From Heterotrichella gracilis (taxonomy: Eukaryota; Sar; Xanthophyceae; Tribonematales; Xanthonemataceae), in NCBI GenBank assembly GCA_032358255.1, contig JAULBX010021076.1:186001-250000 (forward strand): a DNA stretch of 64,000 nucleotides, written 5' to 3'. Below, piece after piece: positions 1-12,375 of this stretch; the stretch's first letter is position 1; every line of letters begins with the position of its first letter. The notes under the pieces are model-generated. The model was not told the DNA's origin and searched no databases. It was given only the letters and a program-made list of their open reading frames with translations. The position numbers and the translations under genes were made by a program.

Positions 1-264
1 CATCAACAGTGGTGATGCAACGCACTGGCACATGGCATGGCTACTTCATGTTGCAGATCGTTGATGCAGCGCATGCCTCGTGTACCATACATACCCAGGG
101 TACAATGTGCACAGGAGATGATATTGCAGGGTATTCGAAGACTGGTCACACTAATTATTTGCTTGTTCATCACTACTCGCAACCACCGGAAGAGGAACAT
201 TGAGGAATTCGAACTCAGCGTGCTTCTGGTCAGGCTCATACTTTTTTGCCCCCTTGTGCCTCAG

Positions 265-3200
265 GTACTCCACCCCTCCAGCGGGGCAGGCCCATGATCC
301 TGGACTACTGCAACCCCAAGACGGTAAGTCCCAGCACACATGTTCGGCGCCCCGCTGTACACTGACTGCCGGCCTTGCAACGGCTTGCTGCATGGCGTGT
401 GGGGGACGCGTGCCAGTTGTAGGCATACCTGTTTTGACTGTGTGCCTCCCCATTTACTTGATTTCGCATACCGTGATCAGCGGTTTCCTTTTAACGCCAC
501 TGGAGGGTTCAGTCCCCTCACCGTCCAGCGCGGTCCCCAGCGGCACTCCCTGGGATTGACCTTGACACACAGAGTCGTCAGCTAATTATATACCTGCACG
601 GCAGCAGCAATGTTCATCATGTGCAACCAAGGTGGTGTACACTTGTGATGGTTTAGGGTTTAAGGGTTTAGGTTTTAGGGCGGTGTGCGCATGTAATGCC
701 CTTGTGTGCCACTGACTGTGCCACGGGTGTGTGCAGGACTCGGTGGGTAACCCCACCACCTGGGCGCAGGTCCCCTTTGACAAGCTGTATGGGCCAAACG
801 GGTGGTGCGAGTCACCCAACCCGGTGCACACGTAAGCGAAACCCTGTACCTAAACCTGGTTCACACGTAAGCCTTCCCCTCCATGTGACCACGCGGTGGC
901 CAACCACAACCCACCCCCCCCCCCTAACAGGCTGTTGGGCAAGCTACAATGCACTTGTAGAAGAGCGCATTCCACGGTGTCCATCAAGCATGTCACCCGG
1001 CACTTACCCTCCACATGCACCACCTCACAAGTGTGTAATCGTTGAAACTAAGTCCTCTTTACCTGTGGATCCCGGACAATACATCTGTCTGTGCGCACAG
1101 GTGTGCTTGCCTACATGTACCCTCACATGCAACCTGAATGCGATACCATGCAGCCATGTGTTGTTGCCCTACTTGTATCAATGCACACCCTGTCAGGTGC
1201 ACACACGTGATGTGTTGTTCTCCTCGTAACCTGCACCTGCCCTGTTCTGATGACCGCAGCAGCCACATACGCACCACCTCTCACCCCTCAAACCACGTGC
1301 CCGCAGGTGTGGTTGCCTCATCGACGGTGCTGAGGGCCACCTGTGCGACGTGCCCCTCGAGCAGTACTGCCCCAACCAGTGCGCGGGCCACGGGGAGTGC
1401 AACTTTGGGTTCTGCAAGTGCCACCAGGGCTGGTATGGCCAGGACTGCTCGCGGCGCGTGGCGGGGCTGCCCTACGAGAAAGGTGGGGAGCGGGGGTAGG
1501 GTTTGTAGTGTAGGGTATTGCGAGGCTTGGTGGGAGTAAGTTTGCTGAAGGCGCGTGGCGGGGCTGCCGTACAAGAAAGGTGCAGATCCCTAAACCCTAA
1601 TCACCTTTTGCTTCTAAACTCTTATAACCCAGGCCTGCACGAAACAAGCAAGCCCTTGATGCGCGACCTGACATGCAACCCAGATGGGGCGCATCCTACC
1701 CTGAAACCCAAAACCCTCGCCCCCGTACCTGCACAGGACCCACAAATGCCTGGCTACACGAGGTAGTTCTCACCCTAAACCCTAAACCCTCACCCGCAGG
1801 CCTGCACGAGACCAACAAGCCCTGGTTGCGCGACCTGGATGCACAACCCTAAACCCTATTCCCCTATTGATCCCTAACCCTAAAACCCTAATCCGTAGGC
1901 CTGCACGAGACCAGCAAGCCCTGGATGCGCGACCTTGTGCGCAACCCCGTGGGCGTGCACCCCCCCAAGGTGAAGCAGCGCAAGCACCCGCTCATCTTTG
2001 TGTACGACCTGCCGCCAGAGTTCAGCAGCCGCATGCTGCAGTACAGGGTGGTGCGGGAGTCGTGCGTGTACAGGTGGGGATAGGGATCGGGATGGGGGTG
2101 GGGATGGGGTGGGGGTGAGGATGAGATGTGGGGGTGAATAGGATGGGGGTGTACAGGGTGGTGCGGGAGTCGTGCGTGTACAGGTGGGGGGGTGGGGGTG
2201 GGGTGCAGAGATGCATGGGTGGGGGGCACACCTGGTGCACAGTGAAATAACATAAAATCGTGGGACACATGAACTTCCAATTTTTTTTAACCTAAGCAGC
2301 TGTAACACAAGTCCGTGCATGAAAACTGCTCAAAAGAGAAGAAGGGCATTGCAAAGATCCTAAATACGCTGTTTGAGTTCCATTCCCTGGAATGGGCACC
2401 CATAACAGTACGGTATACGGCGGCAAAACACCAGCTTCCACTCCTGGTACAGTCACTCAATCCTCTTTAAACTGCAATTCCTCTTTTGCACCCCCCTCCA
2501 CCTCCTCCTGCAGGCTGTTCTACGGCGGCAACACCACCAGCTTCCACTTCTGGACCTACGGCATCGAGTCGCTGCTGCACGAGCAGCTGCTGCAGAGCGA
2601 GCACCGCACCTTTGACCCCGATGAGGCCGACTTCTTCTACGTGCCTAGCTACACCGGATGCTTCATGCACCCAATATATGGCTGGGCCGACTACCCCTGG
2701 TACTACCGCCCGGGAGGTGAGGGTTCTCCGCCCCAAACACCTGCATTATCGTGCATCTTGTTTTAGGGTTTAGGTTAGGGTATGTTGAAACCTGCATGCC
2801 TGTGTACCGCGGCGCACATGTGACCCACATGAGGGTAAATTTCTTCTACGTGCCCAGCTACACGGGCTGCTTCGTGCACCCAATCTACGGCTGGGCGGAC
2901 TACCCCTATTACTACCGCCCGGGAGGTGAGGCGGGGTGGTGGTGAGGTGGTGGTGGGGTGGGGTGGGGTGGCTGGTGGCCTCAAAAGCCTCTGTGGAGCA
3001 TGCGGATGGGTAACCATAGGCTGGTATCAAGATACCTAAGCAATTTTCAAAAGTATTGCACATGGCCAACATGGGCTTGACCCCCATCATTACTCACCGT
3101 GCTCCCCCACCCCATCCCTGTTATTCCCCCCAAACCCCCTCCCCATTTCTCCAGGTATCCGCGTCATGCACATGGCCAACATGCTCATCCTGGTCAAGGA

Positions 3201-5816
3201 GTACATCCAAAAGACCTACCCCTGGTGGAACCGGCGGGGGGGCAGGGACCACATTTGGCTATTCCCACACGACGAGGGGGCCTGCTGGGCCCCCAACGTA
3301 ATTTGGCCCTCCATCATCCTGTCGCACTGGGGGCGCAAGGACTTCCCCCACACCTCCAACACTGCCTACGCGGCTGACAATTATACCGAGGAGTATGTTG
3401 ATTCCTTCTATGAGCCCACCGGTTGGCTGCACAAGATCAACAAGCACCCCTGCTTCGACGCCGTCAAGGTGGGTGGGGTGAGGGGTTAATTTGGATGCAT
3501 CATACAGGGGGGATGGATAACTTAACGGAGGAGTATGTCGACTCCTTGTACGAGCCTACAGGCTGGCTGAATAACAAGCACCCTTGCTTTGACCCGGTCA
3601 CAGGATGGGTGGGGTGGTATGGGTGGGTGGGTGGGTGGGTGGGGAGTGGGTGAGAGGCCGGGGAGCTGCTGTATGGCACATCGATAGCTGTGATCAGCAA
3701 TCCTAATCCTGTGATCAGGGATTAGAAACCGAGTTGTAAACCTCATGCTGAAGGTCAAGTGGACCAACTGAAACACAGTGAATACACACTGCAGGTGTAG
3801 TCCAGCGGCATGCTGATACCTCCGTGCCCTAAACCCTAAAACCTAGATCCTACACCCCAGTATTGCCGTCACGAGCATGATTCCTCCACTTTTTTAGGAC
3901 CTGCTCATCCCGGCCTTCAAGCCCCCAAAGCACTTTTCCGGGTCCCCAATTGCCGGCCTGGCCCCCGTTGAGCGCAAGGTGCTCATGTACTTCAGGGGGG
4001 ATGTGGGCAAGCACAGGGAGAAGTGGTACAGGTAAGCACAGGGGAGGGGGGAAAGGGGTAGGTAGAGGGGAGGCCTATGGCTGGGGCAGGGTTTCGTTGC
4101 CTGGTATACTGTACATTCAGAGCTGTCCTGGGAAGCACTCCACATCTGAGCTGACCACAATGTCAAAAGCCAGCCAGAGCGGGCAACTCGTAGTCTACAT
4201 CTACAGTTGAAGCCTGAAGAGGGCATGGCTCAACGCCTCCATCCTACCTAATGCTTTGACTGCGTCCCCCCACCCTCCCTTCTCCAGCTATGGAATGCGC
4301 CAGGAGCTCTGCCCACACCTGTGCAAGCTGCTTTACTCTGAACCCAACCCCTATCACTTGTGCAAGCTATTAACCCCTAAACCCTAATCCCCCTGTTCCT
4401 CCTGCCACGGCATGCGCCAGAAGCTGTACAAGCTGTACAAACCCTAAACCCTCAACCCTGTGCAAGGTCCTAAACCCTAAACCCTAATCCCCCCCACTCT
4501 CCAGCCGCGGCGTGCGCCAGAAGCTGTACAAGCTGTGGAATCTAAACCCCAAACCATAAACCCTAAGCCCTAATTCCCCCCGCCCTCCAGCCGCGGTGTG
4601 CGCCAGAAGCTGTACAAGCTTTGGAAGGAGGATGGGTGGCAGCAGAAGTACCAGATCATTGTGGGTGGCTACGAGGACGCTCCCGGGGACTACTCTGGCT
4701 TCCTGTCTAGCTCACAGTTCTGCCTGGTGGTGGCAGGTAAGGGGGATACAGTCACAGTAAGGCATCCCAAATGTGTGGCGTTCAGGGGCACGCAAGGCAA
4801 TAGGCTGATTATGGCTGGCATTGTTTTTCTCTTTGATTGTAAGGCGGCCCAGGATGGGGGATGCAGCATTTGCAACAGTTGTGACAACAACAAACATCTC
4901 AGCCTTCGTCGAGCATCACCGCTACTGAATCAAAATACAATCAGGGAATGTATGCAATGCACTGAAAGAATTAATGTTCACTTAGCCACGCCCACGAGGT
5001 TCCACGTCACATCCATTTCTGTGCACTCGCCGACCCCCCAGATAAATCCATGGTATTGTACTGTTTTTTATTTTCAGACGTTTATTGTGTTTCACTTCCC
5101 GCCTCCCAGGTGACGGCTGGTCCCCCCGCCTGGAGGACGCCATGCTGCACGGCTGCATCCCCGTCATCATCATGGACAACGTGGAGGTGGTGTTTGAGAC
5201 GCTGTTCGACTTCAGCCTCTTCTCGGTGCGCATTGCTGAGGCTGATGTGGAGAAGACGCCGCAGATCCTGGGGGCCATTAGTGAGGAGCGCATCCAGGAG
5301 ATGCAGAAGGAGCTGGCGCAAGTGTGGCACAGGTGAGGGGGAGGGGGATTAGGGTTTAGGGTTTCGGGGGCTGGGCAGGTGGAGCTGGCGCAAGTGTGGC
5401 ACAGGTGAGGGGGGGAGGGGGGGGGGAGGGGGGTAGGCTTCATCCCCAGCTTTCAAAATGGTGTGGTACATATGAGGGGACAGGGGTCAAGCTTTTCTTT
5501 TGTGCGACGTCAGCAGTACCGTAGTCAAGAGGTTTAAAATCAAATTCACTTTCATCATGCGTAAAATCCATGTGCATTCAAGCCTTGTTTGTTCCCTAAC
5601 CACCCCCTCCCCTCCCCTCCCCGCAGGTACTTCTACGCCAGCACCCCCCTCCTCCAGGAGCAGGTGCAGTCCAGGGTGCGCGAGCAGTACCGCCCAGGTG
5701 AGATTCCCAACCCCCCGCCATCGTACCCGCTGCCCTTCAGCGGCGACGTGGCGGCAGACGACGCCTTCCAGACCATCCTGGCGTGGCTGCACTCGCGCAT
5801 CCCGCACACGCGGTGA
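265..5816 (+). CDS. EGF-domain exostosin-like glycosyltransferase (GT47), 5' partial
   Basis: Ten exons fit in phase: 265-323, 737-831, 1307-1482, 1899-2073, 2514-2716, 3155-3468, 3898-4031, 4591-4736, 5110-5332 and 5627-5816, giving about 570 residues ending at TGA 5814-5816. An EGF-like cysteine module (CPNQCAGHGEC, then CKCHQGWYGQDC) precedes the exostosin core, which begins HPLIFVYDLPPEF. Core landmarks are FFYVPSYTGCF, HIWLFPHDEGACWAP, SSSQFCLVVAG and DGWSPRLEDAMLHGCIPVII; the last two are typical of the GT47 nucleotide-sugar-binding half. GT47 proteins transfer sugars in the Golgi, and green algae carry many EGF-exostosin fusions; the substrate cannot be told. The exons upstream of 265 are not resolved. 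A hydrophobic stretch (LVTLIICLFITT) encoded near 140-180 could belong to a membrane anchor. Nearly every intron contains partial copies of the adjoining exon end. Confidence 0.85.
1500..1898 (+). repeat. Echo copies of exon ends with telomere-like motifs (intron of exostosin gene)
   Basis: 1551-1585 repeats the donor end of the preceding exon (encoding RRVAGLPYEK). About 1630-1680 and 1799-1850 repeat the start of the next exon (GLHETSKPWMRDL), each degenerate. CCCTAAA-type motifs lie between the copies. The true exon starts at 1899, because only that copy continues into the conserved exostosin core. Confidence 0.8.
2125..2515 (+). repeat. Echo copies of donor and acceptor exon ends
   Basis: 2149-2195 duplicates the donor end of the exon finishing at 2073 (encoding YRVVRESCVYR plus GTGGGG). 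2395-2450 is a degenerate copy of the start of the exon at 2514 (LFYGGNTTSFHFW). The intervening sequence is G-rich and low in complexity. Confidence 0.75.
2760..3095 (+). repeat. Duplicated exon segment FFYVPSYTGCF...RPGG with donor
   Basis: 2843-2926 is a near-identical copy of the last 85 bases of the exon ending at 2716, including the GTGAGG donor. It keeps an open frame but has no evident acceptor immediately before it. About 3056-3090 also copies the start of the next exon (MHMANM). TTTAGGG motifs occur at 2762-2782. Confidence 0.8.
3515..3660 (+). repeat. Degenerate copy of exon end (TEEYVDSLYEPTGWL)
   Basis: The segment repeats the last 90 or so bases of the exon ending at 3468, with small indels (one residue is lost in NKHPCFD). 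The equivalent of the donor is altered, and a GGGT tandem tract follows. Confidence 0.75.
4280..4590 (+). repeat. Three tandem echoes of the exon start (RGVRQKLYKLW)
   Basis: Copies of the acceptor plus exon start lie near 4286, 4406 and 4498, before the functional one at 4591. All share GCGCCAG and most share AAGCTGTACAAGCTGT. They are separated by runs of CCCTAAA. The first three run into stops or intron sequence after 30-45 bases. Confidence 0.85.
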
Positions 5817-8143
5817 CAGCGCCAGGTGGCGGCGCCATGACACAGGGCTTGGTGGTAGCGCCAGGTGGCAGCTCCCTGTGACAGGGAGGATGTGGCAGGG
5901 ACGTGTGACGGCGCCAGGTGGCAGCGTGACAGCGCATGCGACCACTGGCGGCAGTGCGGTGTGGCAGCGTCTGTGGCAGTGGCAGTGGCGTGTGGCAGCA
6001 GGTTGAGATGCAGCGCAGGCACACCGCGATTCAGATGCCCGGTCAGCAGCGGACGACGCGTTCCGGACCATCATGGCGTGGCGGTACTGGCGCATACCGC
6101 ACATGCGATGACAGCGCCAGGTGCCGGTGGCAGCGCCAGGGCGTCATGGCCGTGGCGCAGCGCCAGGTGGCAGGGCTGCATGACTGCGGCAGTGACGAGA
6201 GGGAGCCTGTCAAGAGGGGCATGTGGCAGTGCCAGGTGGTAGGGCAGGGGCATGAGAGCACAAGGGGCTGGGGGTGGGGATCCATCGAGGGTTGCGTGTG
6301 GTAGCCAGCAGGCAGGTGCTCCAATGGGGGAGTTGGCCACAGATGAGCTGGGGGTCAAGTGCTGGGAGCAGACCGTGCGGCAGCACACTGTGCGTGGGCC
6401 ATTTCTTCTGGTAGTGTGGATCGTAACAACCAAGTGCATTGCCCAGTGGTGTGCAGCACTGGGCAGTGCACTCGAAACCATCAAGCAAAGTGGGATATGC
6501 AGCTTGCGAGGCAAATAGCCACTATCTCTATCTTTCCATCGTGTCCCTGGCATATGCATGCGTCTCATCCAGTACGACCTGCTCGTCGATTCATAGTGTC
6601 TACACAAAAATGCAGTTGGTTTGCAAATTGGCTTTGCCAGTGATAATACTAAGTATTCTATGCCCAGCTAGTTCTTCTATGCCCAACTTAATATATTATA
6701 AGTAATTACACCGTGACCCTTGACAGACGGTTGAATATTATAAGTTGGACTTGTAGGCAGACAGTCGCTGTGTGTAGCAGTTGCGGCACAATGTGAGACA
6801 TGTCATCGGATGAATTCCACTGAAAGCGTACAATAAATGTCTTAGACTACCGTCAATGACAAAAAATGTAAACACTTTCAACTTCAAGCTTGATTCAGCT
6901 GGCTTCGGAAGCCACCCCCACAAAGCTACTGTCAGTAGCGCAGCTTGGGTCCGATGCCTTTTTGTTTGTGTGTTTGAGTCATTGCATCCTGTTCCCAAAC
7001 CAGCCATTGTGCTGCAATACGTTAGTAACGTAATACGCCGCTGCGACGGGCCATCGGTTGTGCATTGGATGCTGTAAAAATGCACATTGTGCCGCACGGT
7101 TATGCTGCCGCAGGCCGCAATGTAGCAGTGCTACATCATGCCATGGACCAGTCACTGACATCTTACAGTCACTGTGGTACAGCAGCAGCTGCTGTCCCAA
7201 ATGCTGACAAAATCTGCCAGACTCTAAGACTTAATCCACCAATACTTCCAGACTGCAGCCTACGTTAGGGTGGATGCCACTGCCTGTTTAGGGATTAGGG
7301 TTTAGGGTTAAATCCTAAACCGATGCCACTGCCACAAGCTTGTCTAGCCCTCCAGGATCCCAATGACATCTAACGCCATCTAGCTGGCTAATCAATGAGC
7401 TGCTGCTGATAAACTTTCAAATTCAATTGTTGAGCTACGCAAGCTGTGATGGTGCACTGTTCATGCATGTCAATTAGTAGCACTGTAGCCAAGTAAAGTT
7501 TGCCATTGAATGCGAACATAATGTAGTACGGTATATCATGTACACGGGAATGTTGCAGCCGCTGGCAAAGCTGCTGTTGCATTGAGAAAAAAATGGAAAT
7601 TCCTAACAATTTTGGCTGCGCTCAAGATATTTTCCAAGCAAGCAACAGGATGGACCCAGGCCGGGCGCGACAGCAGCTGCAGCCTTTCAAAGCTTGAGAC
7701 AGTTTCTGACATACCTCTAGCAATGCTGCAATGCGGGGTAGCCCAGATATCACCAACTTGCCAAGTTTGCAACCAGGAGGATCCTTCAGTCTATTCAGTA
7801 TTCAACACCACAGATGTGGGGCCACTAGTGGCACAGCGCAAGGCTGATATCACATGGTTTACCCTATCATAAGAATCTTCTCCCCGATACAGTTGTGGTG
7901 GTGCATGTCGTCGAGAATGAACTGTGGCAATGACGCACCATATCCCAATCCCCCTTTAAATTGCTTCCTTTGTTCTGCCAGCCATTTTAAGCGTGCAATG
8001 CATCTGTCATAAGGCTTGGCAGTGAAACTGCTGTGGTTTACATGCTGGGCCAACAACTGCAGCTAGACTGCTGTACTACTGTCAGCCCCCCTGCCCTCTT
8101 GCATACCCCCAAGTCAGCCCTCGTCCCCTCCATAACTTGCCAT
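5817..8143. other. Region between convergent genes; repeats, no gene seen
   Basis: 5817-6300 is a GGCAG/GCGCCAGGTGG-rich repetitive stretch. About 6043-6125 is a degenerate copy of the end of the last exostosin exon and its stop. From about 6300 to 8143 the sequence is AT-richer, open frames are short and no recognisable protein appears. TTTAGGG motifs are at about 7287-7305. TGTAA on the minus strand at 8042-8038, about 100 bases past the mannanase stop, matches the green-algal polyadenylation signal. Confidence 0.55.
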
Positions 8144-11100
8144 TCAAATTGAGATAGAGCAACCGTCCTTGAAGGCGCCCAGGCCCGGTCTGCAGCATGC
8201 TGCCTTGGAGGCAAAGGTGGGTGTTGCCCCGGCTGTGGCGCTGTAGCTGGTGGCTGGTAGGCGCTGGTGGGCCAAGTGGGAGCACACAGCTGGCTGGGAA
8301 ACACACCTGCATGGGTCAATGGTCACACTCATCCAGTGTCTGCAGTGCACAACCTGACCCACTGGCAAACCCTGTGTGCCATGATGGCGCAGCAAAATAT
8401 ATATGCGATGAACATTGGGATAAGATAATAGTTTGCAAATAGGTTTCTTTGAAAACTACAATGTGCAATGGTTAATAATTTATGATGTCTCAACTCGTCC
8501 TTGCAATGCATGGCTTCTATACTCACCTGCGGATTGGCCCTGTTGCCTGCCCTATCCAGCACCCTGTGCGGCAGTCGGGCTTGAGAGGCTGTGAGGCAGC
8601 CAACGGTCGCATCTGCTGTGCGTGCTCTGCCGCCAGAGCAAATGTGGAATCAGTGGGCTGGACGCCGTAGATCCCGGTGTTGGTCCCCACGTACATTTCC
8701 ACTCCCCAGCGCCAGAACAGTGATCCCTGTAAGCTGCCACCCCTGCGCAGGTCAAGAAATCGATTCAGTTTTCCAGGTTTAAAGGTTTCAACCTAAAATG
8801 TGGACCCGTGTCCTCAGGCAGCACAATGAATCACTGACCTCCTGTCGCTATTGTAATATAAGCCATGATTATTCAGCCCATCAAGTACAGCGCCCACCAC
8901 TCCTCACCTTTGTACCGACTCGTTCACTGCGCGGTAGGCGGCCTCAAAGGTGGGGTTGCGGGACCGCAGCAGCAGCCTCTCGTGGTTGAGCAGCCCCACC
9001 TTGCGCCCAAACTCCTGCAGCAGCAGCGGCATCTCCAGCTCTGCCGCTGCCGCCTCGTGAGAGGCTATCCAGTGGGCAAGGAAGTGTTGCGATGCGCTGC
9101 AGCAGGCCAAAAGTGCAAATTCAGTTTCATGATTCAATCGGAGTCCTTACACCCTAATTGGCACGTGCGAATTGCTAATCAGTGCCCACTATGCCGGGCT
9201 GTGTTTATCCATCTCTAAATGAGTAACATTTCATCCGATGCATATGCCAACTTATATTGTATGCCATTGTTGTGGGCGGGTATGTGCTTGCAATCTTTGT
9301 ACTTCCTGACTCAATTAGGGGGGCGGAACACAGTGACTATTGCACATAGTAGACCAATGCAAATGGCCTACTTGTTCCAGTTGTCCGGCCACATGTGGAT
9401 GGTGGCAAAGTCAATGTCCCCATTTGCGTGGTTGCCGCTGAAGTTCTGGCCCATCTGCTCGGCCCAAGAGGCTGGGTTGGCTGCCACATAGGGAGAGTCA
9501 GACCCAAAGAATCCCTCCTCACCAATGGTCAGCAGGTGGTTGGGGTCCAGCTCTTTCACATGGGCAGCCATCTCAGCCACCCAGGACTGGAACAGCTTGC
9601 CGCAGTTGGACACCTGCGAGACATGCAATGTACTTAGGAAGGATCCTGCTGAATAACATGATAACAAGGGTGCCATCCTGAGGAACCTGAGGACCACCTA
9701 TGAGCATTCAAAGGACTCGCAATCGAACTGGCAGCCAAAAGGACCACGGCTGTCCTGATACAAACATGGCATGCAAGCCTGGATACAACCTACATAGCGT
9801 ATCCCTCCTATCAGGATATTATCCTCAATGCAAGCTGTTCTAGAATCAGCCTCCTCTACATTTGCTTGAAATTCCGCTTCAGCGCACCTGCCAGCTCTCA
9901 CAGCGCGGCTCGTTGATGAGGTTCCAGGCCATGATGGTGGGGTCGTCGCGGTATAGGCGCCCGTTGTATGCGTTGCGGCGCATGATGACCTGGCGCACGT
10001 GGTTGCGGTACAGCTGGCGGGAGCCCTGGTCTGTGTAGAACAGGGCATGGCGCTCCACCTCGTACATCTGGCGCTGCTCGTCATAGTCCTGCATATGGGA
10101 AAGCAAGGGCTCAGAAGGCAATGTACCCAAAATCCAAAATACTCTGAATTAGCAGCTTTACAGTACTTTAAGCACCCAGAGTGAAGTGCACTGTACATGG
10201 GCTTCTGAGCCTATTGTGTGCATCATGCATAGAAGCAAGGGGAGACCAAACTGAAGTCCAATAGCAATCCATGCCCCTTGAAAGCAAACTTTGCCAGCAA
10301 ATTGAGAGAAAAATGTAAGCCAATTTGCTCACCGTGGGCGCCACATCCCCCACTTTGTTGGTTGGGCTGAAGCGCACATCCCTGGGAGGAGCGGTGGGGC
10401 TCCAATCCACAAGCTCATCAACCCCCCCAAAGTACTTCCAGTTGTTCACAAACGTGAGGATAACCTTGATGCCTGCTAGCCTGGCCTCCTCCAGGATGAG
10501 GTCCAGGGACTGGAAAACCTCTTCGTTGTACTTCCCTGGCGCCTCCTGTGGAGGGGAATCAGTGCAGGGATGAATCCATATTCATCAAGACAAAGCGTTT
10601 TGATGAAGGCACCAGATGATCCAAGGTGTGGTGAAAAGGGTAATCTAAACACAGCAGCATGGTGTGTTACTTGGATGTTTCCATTCATTGATAAATCATA
10701 ACAATATTCATCGGCTCTGTCAAGATGCCCAATGATTAGCACATGAGATGGGCCCACAGCATGCAGTAGTACTATACCTGTACACCCCTTTCTACAACCT
10801 ACAACGTGGATCAACAAGAAGGATTTGTGCATCAGTACTCACATGCACATTGCTTCGTATTTGTAACACTGATTGACAACAGTGCACCAGTGTTCCTCAG
10901 GGCCAGTGGCCTCACCTGGAGTGGGTAGGCTCGGTCTGTTGTGTGTGCCCATGTGCGCATCACATTCAGACCAGCGCCAGCAGCAGCGGTCATTACATCA
11001 TGAATCATCTCCTTCCCAGACTTGCCACCTGCAAATCCCACCACCCAGCCTGATCAGAAAGTACACAGTTTTGCCACAAGCAACATGTGCCGCTGGGGAT

Positions 11101-12375
11101 TCAAACGTATGATCTGTTATATTGCATGCTAAGTAAGCACTACAAGGGAACTTCTGCTTCTGCTCCTAATGTGCCGTTTTGAACCCCACCATCTCTGCAG
11201 CAATGCTGACCACTTACGCCTACAGAAGAGGCATAACCTCAACACTGCTTTGCCCTGTCCGCCAGCAGCTAAATCCCTAACCTAGGGTTTACCTGGCGCC
11301 ACAGCTCGTCCACTGTGTGGGTGCACCAGGGGCGCCTCCTTGAGGTCGTCTGTGTTGAAGCCAGCGATGTAGAAGGGCCGGCATTGGAGCTCAAACTGGG
11401 AGGGAAACAGGGGCGTCAGCGGAAGACCTTAAGCCGTGAGCAATTCAATGGCCATGCTGCAGCCACCTGATATCTTGTGGCCAATCTATTGGACATGGTG
11501 TGGCAATTGGCTTGCATGCACTTGCAGTAATATTTAGAACACTTGCAGTATTGTAGCGCGGCGCATAGGGATGCGCAGCATGAGGCATGGTGCAACAGGC
11601 TGCTGCTGCTGCTGCTAAGATAATGCACATTACTATAATGGTGTTAGTGTTGTACACTATCGTTGCAGCAGCAGCAGCAGCCTTATGCGACATGCCTCAT
11701 GCTGCGCATCCCTATGCGCAGCGCTGCACTTTGGTATCCCATGGTGGCGCTTTGCGTCTTGGATGATCATGCTTGTGACAGTGAGCATGCCGTGCAGGCA
11801 ATAAATGACACTGCACTCATTGAATATTGTATCCCGAGTGTATCCTGCTGCAGCCGTGGATACCACACAAGTCACTAAGCAGCAGAACGCACCTGTGTCC
11901 CAGAGACCCTAACAAAACCCTCCTCCAAGGCCACGTCTGGTGCGCCCCACTCCCCCCAGAACCCTGGTCGGACCAGGCCCACGGTGATAGCCCCCGCCAG
12001 CAGCAGGCCAGCAACCATCATTGCCCTTAGGCACCAGGAGAATCCTCCCCTCCGGCTCGCCTTGGGCACAAACCCCTTGCCATTCCCGTCCTCCACGAGC
12101 CTGCCATCCAGATCTGCTGGGGAGCTTTTACTCTTGTAATGCCCTGGCTGTAGCATTGGCGAGCTGGCTGATGCGTCATCCTCATCCACTGTGGATATCT
12201 TCTGGAATTGGGGGGAGTAGTGGATGGAGGCAGGGGAGAAGAACCCAACTGACAGGGGGAGCTGCGGCTCATGCGGGGCTGGGGCGGGGATGAGGGGAGG
12301 CGGGGTGTCGTGGTAGAGCTGGAGGGAGGCGGATGGGGGGCTTCTGGAGCGCTTCTGCGGGTGAGCAGGCAGCAT
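8144..12375 (-). CDS. Membrane-anchored GH5 endo-beta-1,4-mannanase
   Basis: Nine exons join in phase to about 640 residues: 12375-11893, 11395-11293, 11028-10916, 10545-10333, 10088-9888, 9613-9372, 9096-8908, 8742-8527 and 8306-8144 (TGA). The protein has a Pro/Ser-rich tail of roughly 114 residues, then one membrane segment (MMVAGLLLAGAITVGLV, about 119-135), then a GH5 domain. It has NVMRTWAH, the acid/base Glu in AWNLINEPRC (about E364) and the nucleophile Glu in LLLQEFG (about E480), as in plant-type mannanases (GH5_7). A cysteine-bearing C-terminus follows. It should cleave mannan chains; the type II topology suggests it acts in the Golgi lumen or at the cell surface. The start is the first ATG of the exon. 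An upstream exon near 12,600 cannot be excluded. Confidence 0.9.
11558..11722. repeat. Long inverted repeat (fold-back) in mannanase intron 1
   Basis: Two arms of about 55 bases, GCGCATAGGGATGCGCAGCA... and its complement, face each other. Each includes a CTG/CAG triplet run, with about 55 bases of loop between them. The transcript would form a strong hairpin. Confidence 0.8.

Noticed and set aside
1-264. Possible N-terminal membrane-anchor exon (LVTLIICLFITT) of the exostosin gene
   Set aside because: The available donor after 220 does not give the phase needed at 265, so I did not include it in the model.
640-680. Chromosome end suggested by TTTAGGG motifs
   Set aside because: The runs are short, degenerate, in both orientations and scattered through introns; they are interstitial, not a telomere.
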